Of a stretch of 64,000 nt of DNA, positions 1-12,419 are shown in pieces. Origin of the DNA: Anarhynchus alexandrinus (lineage: Eukaryota > Chordata > Aves > Charadriiformes > Charadriidae); the NCBI GenBank assembly GCA_008711295.1, contig VUYV01000007.1, positions 7,620,007 through 7,684,006 on the forward strand, read 5' to 3'. The translations under genes and the position numbers were made by a program. The notes under the pieces were generated by a model that saw only the letters and a program-made list of their open reading frames with translations, had not been told where the DNA came from and did no database searches. Each line of letters begins with the position of its first letter. Positions within the stretch are counted from its first letter, which is position 1.

Positions 1-2870
1 GAAAGAAAAGTGATTTTGTTCTCAAGCTCTATGAAATCCTGCTGAATTGGGAATTTTTCTCCAACACAGCGATATTTGCTGGTACCAGAAAAATGCTGGT
101 AGCTTGTTGCCAAGACTTCACTTAAAAATGCGCCGTGCCGGAGTGAGGACAGAGGGTGGGCTGGGAGAGGTGCCGCGGGCGATGGGCAGCGTGGGGCGGC
201 TCGTGCAGAAACCCAAGGACCCATTCTCCAAAATATGAGCAAAAGCACAGCGGCTCATTTAGCATATTTAAGTATTTACTGCTGTCTCAGGAAGCAGGAA
301 ATTCCTACCACTATGGGGGAAGCACAGAGTTCAGCCGGACAAATGGAGAGGATAAAAGATGCTAGGAAAATGCGCTTGATCCTGATGGGATCCAGCAGCC
401 TCTAGCTAGAGGATTATTTATCATCACAAGGGCACAGCACAGTTTTGCGGCAGAGATATCTGATGGCTGGAAGCAAACCGGTCCAGCTGGTGGGTTTGGA
501 GGTGTAAGTGGCACTTCTGCCCGGCGCTGTCAGAGGAAGATGCTTCTGCCCCACGTCCCGGCTGTGGAGAGGCTGTGCTTCTCTCAAACGGCACTTTGGG
601 TTATCGTAAAAATCGAGGAACTGGCTTCAGATAGGCTCAGACTTTCAAGTTTATTAGCTGTGTTTTCAAGCTGGGCTCCAATTCCTTCTGCTGGAGCGCG
701 CGCCGCCTTATTCTCCTTGCCATCTCCTGCTGTCCGTAATGAGCTGTCGGAGGGGAGGGAAGGAAAGGTCAAACTCCTTCAGCATCAGGTGCGAACGGGG
801 ACGCGTGGAAAACAGATCCCTGTTATCGTAGCAACCGAAGCGCTGCCCTTGGCGGGCCAGAGAACGGCCCCGAAATAGCAGCGCAGGCGATGCAAACACA
901 GGGGGTTGCTGTGGCAATGGCAGGGCTCGGGTGGCCGGGGCGCGTTGGAGCCACCCTGCCCCTGCACGTGGGGGTTAAGGTCTTCCAACAGCTCATATCT
1001 TGCTCTCCGGTGCAGGGAGCATCAGGGGATGCTGAAAATTGGCGCCAAAATAGTTTGCTTTGCATTTTTCACCATAGAAACTATGATGAAGTATTTTTTT
1101 GGAGAGCACTGGGAGATGTCAGCAGGCTCGTGCTGCTTTGCTTTGGGATGGGTGAGTTGCCGTGAGCGAGGAGCAGACGCCGGGAGGCTGAGTGCATTTA
1201 TGTTTGTTGAGACGCAGGTCCATCAATCCAGGGAGCGCAATAGGGCAGCTCTGACCATACGATTTTAGTCCTATTAGGGCTTGTTCCAGCAAGAGAAGGT
1301 GCTAATGCAAGAGCAAGTCAGTAGGGAATGCTGGATAATAATGACCACAGGTTTTACGGTCTGGAAGGGAAAAAGATGCTCTTTCTTTCAAAGGCAGCTG
1401 ACTTGCCTCGCGCAGAGCTCAGCTGCTGCTCAGAGGGGTAAAGGACCTGCATGTCCCCTTTTGTGGCATTGGGCTCCCCGAAGGCCGGGGCAGCGGAGTG
1501 CCTTGCAAAGCCCCTTTGCTTCCAATGGCTGCAAAACACACGCTGTTGACTTCCCAAAGCGTTTCTGCCGGTGCGTCGGCCCTTCTCCCGCTGCCGTTTC
1601 TCAGCGAGGCTTGCTGTGGGTATCTTGGGGCTCAACCGGGGTCCTTGAGTCGGCAGAGCGAGGTGTTTCAAAAGGGCTTTGGCAAAAGCTGAAGCCCCCA
1701 TTCGCGTGCTGCGAGTAAGCTCAAGCACTTTGCTTTACCTCTTTACCCCGTGGCGTTTTCTCTCCTAGAAACAGAGTGGTGGGGAACCGTAAGCGCGAGC
1801 CGGGGAATGTACTCGGGCTATCTTAGAATCCGGACACCAAACTGCTGATAAGGGAGGGAGATTTTAAAAATTCAAATAACCATCAAGCAAGAGCCATCCC
1901 TGCTCCGCATGGGCCTCTTCCCTTCCCTGGGCCCAGTTCCCAGCACGCTCCGTGTTGTTCTCTGTTCCTGGATGGGAAACAGCCTAAAAAAAATGTTGAT
2001 GTTTGTAATTTTCTGCCTGGGATTTGCCATATGCTGCTGGACCGTCGTTCTCAAGACCTGCTGTTGCAAAGCCTAACGCCACAGTGATGGGGCGAGCGTT
2101 GGCGGTCTCCAAGCTTCCCCACCCAAGCAGGGAGGAGATGCAGGTCCTAGGAGGGTCCTCGCTGCAAGGCTGGGCTGTCAGCTGGAGGCTGAGAACTCCG
2201 GTAACATGCTTTACTGAAGTGGCAGACAAGTAATCAACAGTCCATCTAAATTAAGGGTTTTTTAAGCCTACAAGGAGCCTCGTCTGTGAACTCTGTGAGT
2301 CAGCACAATGTCAGCAGTGGGCTCGGTGTTAAATACCAGTGTGTTGGAGGATGTCTTGGCTGTTGGCAAACTCTGGCTGGAAAAAAGGGTGCTCCTGAAC
2401 TGCTGTTCTAACCACCCCAAATACCAGCATTTGTGGTTGTTGCTTTCCAGAATCCGTGTTCCTTTTTGGGGTCCCTGGTGTAGCTCTCCCCTACCTGGGA
2501 GCCCCCCACCCTCCCATACCAGGGGTGTCACCGGTGTCGGTGACAGCAGGTGACGATGCTGGTGGGTGCTCCCTTGAAACCCAGCCCGGCTGGGGAGAGG
2601 AGAGCGCTTCAGACCCTGGGACAGTGCTGTGCCCGCCATCAGGTGGGATCTGTCAGCTCCGCCATGGCAGGTATCAGCAATGATGGGTGAGACAGCAGTA
2701 CTCCGAACTGACGGGTTATTTTTTTCTCCCTGTGCAGTTCACTGGGAGGTCAATGCACTCGAGGGGCTTTTCTTTCTTTTTTTCTTTTTTTTCCCCTGTC
2801 GTAGCGAGGAGTTTTCTGGCTCAACCTGTCTTTGCTCCCGAGTGGTAACTCCTTAGCAGATGAAGCGTGG
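1..2870. other. non-coding stretch, no gene recognised
   Basis: No recognisable coding exon, RNA gene or young transposon is visible. The first 110 bases, 240-480 and 600-670 are AT-richer and free of simple repeats, the texture of conserved non-coding DNA, while 680-1,000 is GC-richer. A pyrimidine tract of about 29 bases (2,768-2,796) is the only low-complexity segment. Open frames on both strands lack domains and have no convincing splice context. I infer intergenic or intronic DNA. Confidence 0.6.
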
Positions 2871-2871
2871 A

Positions 2872-2960
2872 TTCACCTGCCTTACCTTAGGCATCTAAAG
2901 CTCAGATACCTAAGCCTGTTCTAATCACCCCCTTAATAGCCATAGAAAGGCACCTGGCAT
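2872..2960. repeat. possible ancient interspersed repeat remnant
   Basis: The text alternates TTAGGCATCTAAA and AGATACCTAAGCC type words, followed by a CCTTAATAGCC stretch. This resembles from memory a class of very old repeats shared by birds and other sauropsids that are built of such 'taggcacctaaa' words. The match is short and diverged and I cannot assign a family. A chance resemblance is quite possible. Confidence 0.2.
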
Positions 2961-5154
2961 GTCCTAAAACAGGTGTCAATGGGGAGTTGCATCAGCAGCC
3001 TGCTGAGGATGAGGTTTTATGACTGCAAGTCCTCATCCTCTGCTGCCTCAAATTACCCTGGAGCACCTCTTGAGCGTTGCTCTGCTTGTGGCTACCAAGC
3101 CGATGCTTGGCAGACGATTGAACGCATCCCAAATCCTGCTCTGAGGGATGGTGGGTGCTCGCATGGATGCCCCTGCGGCCGCTTTCTCTCCTCACTGGCT
3201 GAGGTCAAAGCGTTGCAGCTCGGTGGGACTGGAGGGGGAGGTCGGAGCTTGCTGCAGACATGCATAGACCGAGCCCAGGAGAGCCACACGCCTTGAGACC
3301 CCAGGGTGGGAGATCCGAGAGGTCGCCACAGGAAAGCCATGTACTCCGGTTTTCACGTGTTTGCCTTTATAGGTGTATCACCTCCTTTGGAAGCAGAGGC
3401 CAAAGGTTTGCATACATTCTATCACCTTTTAAAAAGAGACCTTTGCGTAACCTGAATCCTTCTTAAGCGGTAACGGGTGTTTCCTTGATGTGCAACAGCC
3501 GTCCAGAAAGCACACAGAGCTGCTTTAAAACGCCCAGATGCCTGCGCTGGTTTATGGAAGCCCTGCTGCAACACGGTCAGGCTCCCGGTTAAGCTCCCAG
3601 CCGCTCCGAATCAGCTGCCGAAAGCCAGCAGAGGCTTTCATGTCGCTGCCGGTCGGGATCTCCGAGTAGCCAGCGCAGGACCGACTGTGCTGACAACCCC
3701 GCAGCAACACCCACATGCAGCAGCTGCATGGTTCAGCTCTAATGTCTCAGATGTTAGATGAGATGACATCCCATCCCACTTTCCTGCTCTTCCCTGGGAC
3801 ACATCGCCTTTTCCCCACAGCCAGTCCTCTCTTGCAATGCAAATGCTCAGCCTCCAACTGATCTTCTGCGCCCGTCCCGGTCCTCATCGGACCCAAATGG
3901 GGTTGTTGTGTGTGTGAGCTGTATGTGCACGATGAACCCTGCTGCCAGCTCTGCTATACATCTGCTGAACAAAGGGTGGTGGGGCTTACATAAAATAAGG
4001 ACAGCTGGCTGGACCAACCCAGGACATGTCCCTTCTCAGGGAGGTTAACTGGACGGGGAGTTCTCTGGCACTAAAATGTGATGGTTGGATATGAAAAATT
4101 TTTGGCTTTGATAGAATTTTTTAACTATTGGAGTGGGTGTGGGATGGACTGCTATTCCCCCTACTCCCTCTCCAGTCTTCTCCCCTCTTCCCTAAAGAAA
4201 ACCCTCTCCCAAACAGCAAGCTTTGTTATGTCTCATTGTCTTCTCTGGCACTTGGCAATGCAAGTTTTTCCCATCTATCTTTTTGGCATCTGTTCACGCT
4301 CTCCAGGACTTTGTTGGTTTTGCACTGATTCTTGCTCTGAGACTTGACTTCAGGACCATGGGAAAGACTTTATGGCTGTGGTGGGGCAACAATACGTCTG
4401 AGTAGAGACACCGCTCACCCTGCAGACGCTGGGCTGTGTGAGGACCACATAGGCGGTGAAACCCATTTTGTCGCCTGTGGTGGGCTGCACCATGCAAGGA
4501 TCTCATCCAGGCTGCTGAGAGCCTGGGGAGGAGCGGGGAGGGAAGCCAAGGCATTTTATTTCTCTTTTTATTCTTCAGACAGACCAATCCATACTTTGGC
4601 ATAGTACGTGGCCATGAGTGACGCATGTCCATATCGTGGGAAAAGTGGGGGCAAAACTCTGGCTGATTCTGGGCTGGAGCTTCATTGTGTCTGTGAAGAG
4701 GACTATCTGACATAGTTTTCGGCATTAGCAGATGATGCAAGAGGCCCCTGTCTAATCGTACATGAAACATCACTGAACTGCAGTGGATAAAAAACATCCC
4801 AAAGCAGAGCCCTATTCATGCACCAGGAGTTGCGTGGGTGATGCTTTATGTGGCTGCAAGGAGACAACACAGCATCTCCTTCAGGAGAGGCGAATTGGGC
4901 AAAATACCCCACTCCTTGCAGCCTCTCTTTCCAGCCAGAAGTCCTTTTCTTAAGCTAAAGAGAAGGTGAGAGTTCCCACAAGGAGAGCAATATCTGTGCA
5001 CAGAGTGCAGAGTGATGCTCAGTGCTCATCCTGCCATGCCCCACTCTTGGCCCGTGGCATCTGCGGGGCTACAAAGCGGCGGCATTCATCCCCACGCAAA
5101 CCTTGACAAAACGTGTGTTTCTACTTGACTCTGCCAGTTCACTGTTGAGATTAT
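2961..5154. other. non-coding stretch with one small inverted repeat
   Basis: No gene recognised. At 3,714-3,730 there is a perfect 7-bp inverted repeat with a 3-base loop (CATGCAG / CTGCATG). From 3,720 to 4,330 the sequence is moderately T-rich without an exon-like signature. Nothing else structured is seen. Confidence 0.55.
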
Positions 5155-5420
5155 TACCAATCCGGTACATTTTTTAAAGCAAATGAGGTTTCAAAACGCC
5201 TGTTGATAAGATCTTTCTTGCCCTCAGTGGAGTCATTAATTCAATATGCTGAAATACCATTTTAATTAGTTTGCACGACGGTCCCAAGAGCAATGAAATA
5301 ATGCTCTTTATTGTGTGAGTATGTAGTGTGCTGTGCGTAATCCTGTTCTTTATCTCTTGTCTTCTGTTCTGTCTCACTGGCAAATATTAGTGCATCCTGT
5401 CTCCCAGTCATATCCTTGTG
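5155..5420. promoter_or_regulatory. candidate conserved non-coding element
   Basis: An AT-rich, repeat-free block dense in homeodomain-, SOX- and GATA-like words. There is GATAAG at 5,205, TCATTAATTCAATATGC from 5,233, TTTTAATTAG from 5,260, and facing SOX-like words CAATGAA (5,291) and TTTATTG (5,308) that form an imperfect inverted repeat. It has multiple stops in every frame, so it is not coding. The motif density is what is seen. That it is a conserved enhancer is inference, since no alignment could be done. Confidence 0.35.
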
Positions 5421-5700
5421 CGAGCATGCCAGCAATCTCAAGTTAAATACTCGACGTTACATTAAAACAACATTGTAGTTATTACTTGACTGCCAGAAAA
5501 ATCAGAGTTAAAGGCTGCCTTTGATTGCTTATGTTGTAGCCAGGTATTATGATGACCCCCAAATTGTGCGTAGTATCACTTATCTTTAACCCTCATCTTC
5601 CTCGTCTCAGCTCTTCTAGTTGTTGCTGTGCTGTAGTAGGACTAAGAGTTGCCCAAGGAGAGCAGAGCCATGACTATGAGCATCTGGTCCATGGCAGACT
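5421..5700. other. non-coding stretch
   Basis: AT-rich DNA with no recognised gene or repeat, running from the element-like block at 5.2 kb into a possible MIR remnant. Nothing else is seen. Confidence 0.5.
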
Positions 5701-5765
5701 CGGCTCCAAGGATGGAAATGGATTAAGGGAATCACCCAAGGTCACTCGGGTGTTCTGCAGTGAGC
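5701..5765 (-). repeat. possible MIR-type core SINE remnant
   Basis: At 5,731-5,749 the words ATCACCCAAGGTCACTCG, preceded by GATTAAGG, follow the order seen in the reverse strand of the tRNA-derived MIR family core (the 'gtgaccttgggcaag' region). Birds carry very old, heavily decayed copies of this family. Only about 35 bases are alignable by eye, so the call is tentative. Confidence 0.25.
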
Positions 5766-8330
5766 ATAGAAAGTCTTTGCTCCGTACAGCGTGATCAGAG
5801 CACGTACTGTCCCAGTATTGTTCCAGCTTTGCCTTAGAGGAGACCAGTGACTGAGGGGGTGACCCAGAGCTGTCTGTGGTCACAGAGAGGACCTACCACT
5901 GCGTTGCTGAAGCTTCTCCTGGGGATGGGTCTCATTTTGCATCCCCAGGTGGATGCAGCATATTTCGTGGGTGACACCTCGTTACCTTTCCTCCTCCTAA
6001 TCTGATCCGTGCTGATGAGTGCGATCCAGGTTCGGCGCTGGAATTAGAGCAGCACATTGTCCCACACTGCTGTTACTGAAGGAATGCACTAAGCTGCGAG
6101 GGTAATGGCAGATGGACTTAAATCATCTTCACTGCTCATTTGCTGTTCTGCTCAGGCAGAGGGATTTTCACTGGTAATGTCCTTGGTATGCAGTTCTTTA
6201 AAGGTTATGTCATTAAATGGATGTCACAGGGCTGTGGTGAAACTCCTCCGTCAGACCGAGTCCCACCAAACTGAGTTCGGCATTTAAAGCTGCTTTTATT
6301 CTGATACAGTTATAACACCGTTCTTGCACCTTTTGGGAACAAACCAAAGGTCCTGTCACCACCACGCAGCCCAGCTGCTGCAGAGCTGCATGTCCAGGGC
6401 TAACCCCCTCGGACTTCTCAGCAGCTGAAGCTCATCCATTGCAAATGGTGAAAACTGTGGTGATTTTGCAATTCACCTCTTCAAGGAGATGTGATAGATA
6501 AAGCAAACAGAGATCCAGACTTTGCAAAGATTCCAGAGAAACCCAGGCATTTTATTTTAGCTACCCAAGAAACACAGAGATTTAGACAAAATAATAAATG
6601 CCCAAGTATGCTTTCCTGCCTCTTTTTGTTTAATGTCTCTTGAAAGGTCTTTGAACGTAAATCCAAGCCCTCTAAATAATCCCAGATCCTCTCTTCTCCT
6701 GCTTTGATGCACCTGAGCTCTCCTCCTGCACACAGAGCCCTCCTCGCCTTTGTGTCTGGTTCCCAAAAATGACTGCTGAGAGATCTTCTCTTTCATAATC
6801 TTCCCATCCTTTTCCAGATGATTCTTGCTCAGCCTCAACATATGATCCAGGCATCTCACCAGGTCTGTTGCTTCATTATTTCAGCACTGGAATTCAGATT
6901 TAAAAAATGGTTTGCCTAAACAGTACCTGTGTTTGTGGCTGCTGAGCTTCCAGAGGTTCATCGGTGGAAAAAAGGCAATGGGAAAAACAGAAAAACTCCA
7001 CATTCAAAAAGTTTTCAGTAATAAAACATAGACATAAAATGTCCTCAGTGACCAAACAGGCAGTACATAGGCTCCCAAAACCATCATAAGGTCATCACAT
7101 TTCTGTAAGCGAATCACATTTTTCGTGGAGTATTGTAACAAGCTTGACAATTCGTTGTGCGAAAGCAAAGGCAGAAGAAAATCTTTAGTCATAAAAGTTG
7201 GTTGAGGGTTGAAAACCAATCTCATCTCTGCTCCGCTTGTGGTTGTCTTCCATTTGTAGCCCAGAGACCTTTCCTGCCATCCCATTGCTCACGTGTGAAG
7301 ACTTCCCATTGCAGATGGAAAGATCCTGGCTGAGGTGGGAGACTCACCTTCAAATCTTGTAGGCTTGTGTACTCTTCTTACACATTGTAGAAAAGCCTTG
7401 AAATTTGTATTGCCTCTGAAATACCTCCAAATTGGGGAGGAGCTGCTAAAGCTGATCCAGTTTTCTGTCTGTTGAAACAAATAATTCCAGAAGAGAACAA
7501 ACCCTTAATGACTGGTTGAACACGCCAGCTTCTTTCTCCTAGAGTGTAATTTGCAAACCATAAGGAGTTGGTTGTGACTAAAGAAATACAGTCCATCGGA
7601 TAACGTCCCCTAAGTTCAAAAAATGGAAACCTCTGCGTCCGTTGCAGGGGGGAAGAAGAAGAGGAAGGACCAGAGCACGATGGTGTGAAGGATGCGTACT
7701 GCAGCGTACGAGCGGATCCCTGTGGGGACACAGCTCACGAGGAGCAGGGTCCCTCAGCTGTTGACGTAGCAAGCCCTGGGGTTTGCCCGGAGAGTTGTTC
7801 CAGTAAATCTCTGTGCGAGCTCGCACAACGTGCTGCGGATGCCGAACCATCGAGCGAGCTTTGCTGCTTCCGTGCAGCACGTGGTGCGGGCTCGTCCCGG
7901 TCAGATGACAAGATTTATCTGCAGGCAAGCCCTCGCCCTGATACCAGCAATGTGCCTTACATTAGGACTGAAATGTATATTAGTTGTTTTCATCATCCCT
8001 CAGACCAATACAGATGGTTTTGCTTTCTGTTCCAATCGTCTGGAAAGGGCGTGCGTGCCCGTCACCGGAGCACGCGGAGGACGCAGATGCCGAGCAGCCG
8101 GGCTCTGCGGGACGGGGGGGCGCGGGGCAGGTCGGAAGAGAAATGCACCCCAGTGTCTGGTCCACTCAGTTTGGAGCGGTCTCAAGGAAGGGTCTCCTCC
8201 TGACTGCCGTCTCCTCCCCAGAAGAATTTATCTGAGCATGTTTTGTCTCAGCATCCCCTAGGGTAACGCTGATCACCCCTTTGCACATCACCCTGAGGTT
8301 TTTTCCTTTTTTTTTTTCCTTCCTGCACAC
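5766..8330. other. non-coding stretch, no gene recognised
   Basis: No exon or repeat identified. The interval 6,480-7,580 is AT-rich and has poly-purine/poly-pyrimidine patches. A small CpG-rich pocket lies at 8,045-8,135. The longest frames here (up to 172 codons at 7,685-8,203) overlap others in different frames and carry no domain. A T-tract at 8,300-8,320 closes the interval. Confidence 0.55.
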
Positions 8331-9130
8331 AGGATGTTTGTGGCTTTAATTCGTAAGTTGTGTAGGAAGAGCCACAGACTCAGGACATCCTTTTTTAATA
8401 ATACCCAATATCTTTTAAGGCATTACCTGCAAGCTTGGGTGGACGGGCATTTTATTACCCACTTGCAAAATGATTACGGTTATTAGCTTTACCGTGTATT
8501 GTAAAAATGAATAGTGGAATTTAACCCAATTGTGACAATATGGAGCAGCAAAGAAATCCAGTTATGTAACGTGGCCTGTTCCTAACCAGGGAGGAGGAAC
8601 CCTCTGAAATGTTATTTTTCCAGTAGGATGGCTGCTTTCTAATTGAGTTTATTAAGTAATATCAAAAGCATATGGAAGTGGAAATGCCATTGGTTCATCA
8701 TGAAGCGATTAAGTTTGTTAGAAAGTGAAGAGCCCAGACAGTCATTTCTCATAGCGAGTGCTGAAAAGATAATATCTACCCCAGCTTATCTGCACATCTA
8801 TCTCGTGCGTGGCTTCAGCCAGCCCATTTGCTTGGCTTATACCTTCAGAGCTCTTCTGCCATTATCCTAGCGATTATTTTCCTGCCAAAACAAGAAGTAA
8901 TCCCGATATTCCCTTGACTGAATCTGGGAAGTTATTAGGAATTTGCCTGCGTGTGTTACATTTTTACACTCTATTATCCTATGCAGATCTTTCCTTTAAG
9001 GATTTTTCCTGCTTGAACAGTTTTGTTCATCTTGAACCTAATCCAGCTAGAGTACCTGCTATAATCTAAAGAATGCTTCTTATTTTGAAACTCTTCCTAC
9101 TTTCTACTTAATCAGTCTTTGATACCGCTT
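8331..9130. promoter_or_regulatory. AT-rich candidate conserved non-coding block
   Basis: About 800 bases of evenly AT-rich, CpG-poor sequence without microsatellites. It contrasts with the GC-richer flanks. Motif-like words include the E-box CATATG at 8,669-8,674, an inverted CCAAT (ATTGG) near 8,690, and AATTGAGTTTATTAAG at 8,641. No frame has coding character. I infer old, possibly constrained non-coding DNA. Simple AT-rich neutral sequence is the alternative. Confidence 0.3.
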
Positions 9131-9635
9131 CTTATCATGAGCTTTTGCTCTGGTTTTCCATAACGCACCTGAAACTGTGCTTATCTTTAAGCAAGTGGCT
9201 GGTTCGGGCAGCATCAGCCGCGGCGGGAGCCGGCAGCCCCCGGACACGGCGATTCCTCGTGCAAGAGCCACGTCCTGGGGATGGATGCAGCCAAGGGCTT
9301 CCTCTAACCCCAGCTCCTCATCAGCCCCCCAAGGACCCGCTACACATTGCGTTGAGTTTTTGGCTTCTTGGCTGCCCAGTGCACCATGTGAGCTCGCAGC
9401 GAAACATCTCACCTTTCTGTCACGCCGCAGCCTCCTGCTCTGCTAAAATACGTACTTTTTTCCCCGCTTTTTCCCAGCAAACTTCAGATCGGCGGCGGAT
9501 TCCTGAAGACGCTCAAAGGGTTCCTCCATGCACGGTGGTCGCAGAGGATTTCTGCGGTCCCAGGAGATGTTCTGGAGCTCAGGTCTGAGTCTTTGAGATG
9601 GCCAAAGCCAGAACACCACAAGCAAAACAGACAGC
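9131..9635. other. GC-rich non-coding stretch
   Basis: GC-rich DNA with overlapping open frames on both strands (for example 9,145-9,588 plus and 9,104-9,412 minus). None has a recognisable domain and none has a matching pair of splice sites. I read these as chance frames and see no gene. Confidence 0.5.
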
Positions 9636-9970
9636 ACCTAATTATTTCTGGTCTGAGCAAGCTTTGCTTATGTGTGCATTAATGAGCTGTTTCCATGCAG
9701 CTAATTTAAGGAGGAAGAAGTGAGTGCCAGAAGGGAAAGTGCAGGGAATTGCCTGCTGTACTGTGATTAAGGATGTGGTACAATTAAACCGGAGCAGCTA
9801 CTAATTGCAGCTGCGCTAACGAGATAGTCATACACGCCGCAGCCCGTGCGGCTCGCGGCTCTTCCCCTCTTTCCACACCATCAGGTTATTTGCTTTCATC
9901 GTTGTTGTGGCTTCGTTTATTTGCTGTCTATCTGATGACAACCTTTTAATTAAAAGGACCACATCCTGAG
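9636..9970. promoter_or_regulatory. candidate conserved non-coding element with 16-bp palindrome
   Basis: A block rich in homeodomain-type TAAT words: GCATTAATGAG (9,677), CTAATTTAAG (9,701), GTACAATTAAACC (9,778) and CTACTAATTG next to an E-box CAGCTG (9,808-9,813). At 9,942-9,957 lies a perfect 16-bp palindrome, CCTTTTAATTAAAAGG. Stops occur in all frames. The composition is typical of developmental enhancers in vertebrates. That role is inference without cross-species alignment. Confidence 0.4.
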
Positions 9971-11029
9971 GCCGCGCGGCGGCGTCTCCTGGCGGTGGCT
10001 GCCGTTCTCGGCAGGGAGGAGGAGGTTTGCAAAGGGTTTGGGGGCTCCCGAGGCACCGAGTCACTGCTGGCTGCAGAAAGGCTGCAGGTCTCCCTGCAGA
10101 AGCGGCTCCTGTGAATATCTGTCTTTGCAATCAGGCTCTGGGTTTATTTATTTGTTGTAAGCAACGTCTCGCGGTCCAGAAGACTCTTGTTTCACAGTTG
10201 CCATTTGTCTTAATTGCTTCGTATTTCCACACCTCTGCGTTACTGGCAACGAGCGCGTTTCCTCCAGAGCTTTCCTGCCTCTCAACATCTTCTGAGGGAA
10301 GCTTCTGCCTTTTCTCTCACCCAGTCCCCGCTGCCTCTGCGCGAGCTTTCATGGAGATGGTTTCAAGCCTGTGAATCCTCCACCTTGTGCACAAATGTTT
10401 ATTCCTGTCCCCCTGTTTCACACCAGGGAGGAAAGCGGGCAGGGAAGTGAGACGCACATCTACTTGTGGTTATCTTAAGTGATAAGAGCGTGCAAACCTA
10501 CTAATGCATTTATTTCTGGACAAGTTTTGTTCAAGTGTCGTTTATGGTTGGTTTGCGGCTGCTATCGAAGAATAGGTTATGGATTCAAGGAGCTGAGCTT
10601 TGGACCTGGGCCGTGTGTTCCATGCCCAAAATCTGCTGATGGCCGCTGCCTGGCCAGAGAAGTCTCTGTCCCATCCAGAAATTGCCCCGCACCTTCCTCA
10701 GCCATGAGCCCCCTCTGCAACTCCCCCACGTCCATGAAGTCCATATGATGACTCATGTGATGAGTTTACATATTTAAGGAGAGGAGTGAGCTTAGGCATC
10801 TGCTTAACTTCAGCTAAGCGCTCAAGTGTTCTCTTGGGTGAGGGGTTAGGTTATGAATCCTGAGGCTGCTGAAGCTAAAAGTCTATTTTCTAACCTCTGA
10901 TCTGGCGTGCCTGCCTTTCTTTCCCATTTCTGGGTTGCTTTTGTTCCAGGAAAACTTTCTAACTGAAGTCTCAGCTGGTGCTGCGGAGCACCGCCGCGGG
11001 GTCCTTGCCGTGAGGATTTTTGTGCTTGT
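9971..11029. other. non-coding stretch; possible old repeat near 10.8 kb
   Basis: No gene recognised. Around 10,785-10,850 the words TTAGGCATCTGCTTAACTTC and CTAAGCGCTCAAGTG resemble, from memory, an ancient sauropsid interspersed repeat made of 'gtgcttaacttcaagcacgtgcttaag' type units, but this is weak. The remainder is mixed-composition DNA with no exon-like signature. Confidence 0.45.
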
Positions 11030-11180
11030 CTCTACTTAAAAGAAGAGGCGGCAGAGAGAGGGAAATGGGAATAAAATGCAAATCGGATGATGCAAGTCTA
11101 TAACCGGACCTGGGACGTCACCGTACAGACTATTTACTTCAAAGATTCACCCTTTACCATGGCAACTCGGGGGCCGAAGG
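11030..11180. promoter_or_regulatory. compact cluster of transcription-factor-like motifs
   Basis: Within about 90 bases there is a perfect octamer ATGCAAAT (11,076-11,083), a CRE-like GACGTCAC (11,114-11,121), a TCF/LEF-like TTCAAAG (11,138-11,144) and an RFX X-box-like half CCATGGCAAC (11,157-11,166). The block is homopolymer-free and AT-rich against GC-rich flanks. I infer a candidate enhancer or distal promoter. No transcript evidence is available in the sequence. Confidence 0.4.
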
Positions 11181-12419
11181 CACATGCTGTACGAAGGAAA
11201 GTGCCCTGCTAAAGCCATTCACGTAGCCGGCGAGGTCTGGTTACAGCCCCGCGCTGGGCTGCTGCACGCGCCCGGGCAGCGGGAGCCTTTCCAGCCCCTC
11301 GGCGCTATACGTCTTTCCATAGGAAACTTTCCTCCGGGGCCCAGCCTTCCCTCCGCGTTTTATGCGATTGCACAATCCAGGGGCTGCTCCTGCAGCTACG
11401 AGAAGGGGGGATTTTTATTTTTTTTTAATTTATTCCCCCCACACACACACGCTTTAAGCAAACCGCTCTAGTTCAGTGTCGCGGTCGTCACCAATGGTGC
11501 TCCAGGCTGTGTCTCTCCGTCCATGGCTGACCGCGACGGCTCTGCTTCGTGGGCGAGATGCTGCTGGAAGCCAGCGCGGGAGCATCTCATGGTGGGGAGG
11601 AGGTGATGGAGGGGGGAGCATCGCTTTTGGAGGGGGAGGAGGGTGGCTTGTGCACGGCGCTGGGTCCCCTGGGACCAAAGTGCTGGGTGCTGCCGTGCTG
11701 CGGGGAGCCCGCGCCCGGGAAAGGGACAAAAGCAGATGTGAGCATGGAGGGTAAAATAGGGAGTGCCTGGTGCTGCCAGGCTCGTCCTTCGATTGCTCCC
11801 CTCGGGGGGGGATCCCCCGAAGGAGATGTGATGTACCCACAGCCCCTTTCCAGGCAGCTGCGAGGGCTCAGGCTGATGTCCGCAACGGGTTAATCTTATC
11901 CTGGGAGAGGCAGGGTAATATTATTGCTGTGTTATATTGCTTGAAAGTCCGGTTTGGGTATCTGCTGACCTGTGAAAAGTCAGCAATTTTTGCACCCTCC
12001 GCCTGTCTCCGCGGCCGAGCCAAGCGCCGTGCCTCGCGTGCAGCAGCCGGTTGGCGTCGGGGACGCGTGCGATGCGTGAGGTGCTGTCGTTTCAGCGCCG
12101 CCTGCGGCTGGAGAAGCAGGTAGCAAATCTCTCCGTCCTGGCGCTCGCCCAGCCGGACCACGCTGATGATTAACGGGCTTGTAACGAGGAGCTTCCCCTT
12201 CCCTCTGCACCCTCCTTCCAGGAGGCAGCTTTGGACCACCTCTCTTAGCATCCCATCCCGAATCAGCGCTTCCTCCTGGGTGCAGCCAAGGGCAGCTCGG
12301 GCAAGCTGTGAGGGCAGAGCAGGCAGCTGCCTGCTCCCGGGCACGGGAGGGCATTTAGCACCGAGCTCATCCACCCTCATGGGCACAGACCCCCAAACCA
12401 AGGGGCAATAATTTACCCC
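11181..12419. other. GC-rich, CpG-containing non-coding region with G-rich patch
   Basis: GC-rich interval with CpG-rich pockets at 11,220-11,310 and 12,000-12,115. At 11,591-11,645 four runs of three or more G occur on the plus strand, but two of the separating loops are long (about 13-15 bases), so a G-quadruplex is only possible. A short CA run lies at 11,440-11,451. The longest frame (11,868-12,509, minus, 213 codons) has no domain. No gene recognised. Confidence 0.45.
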
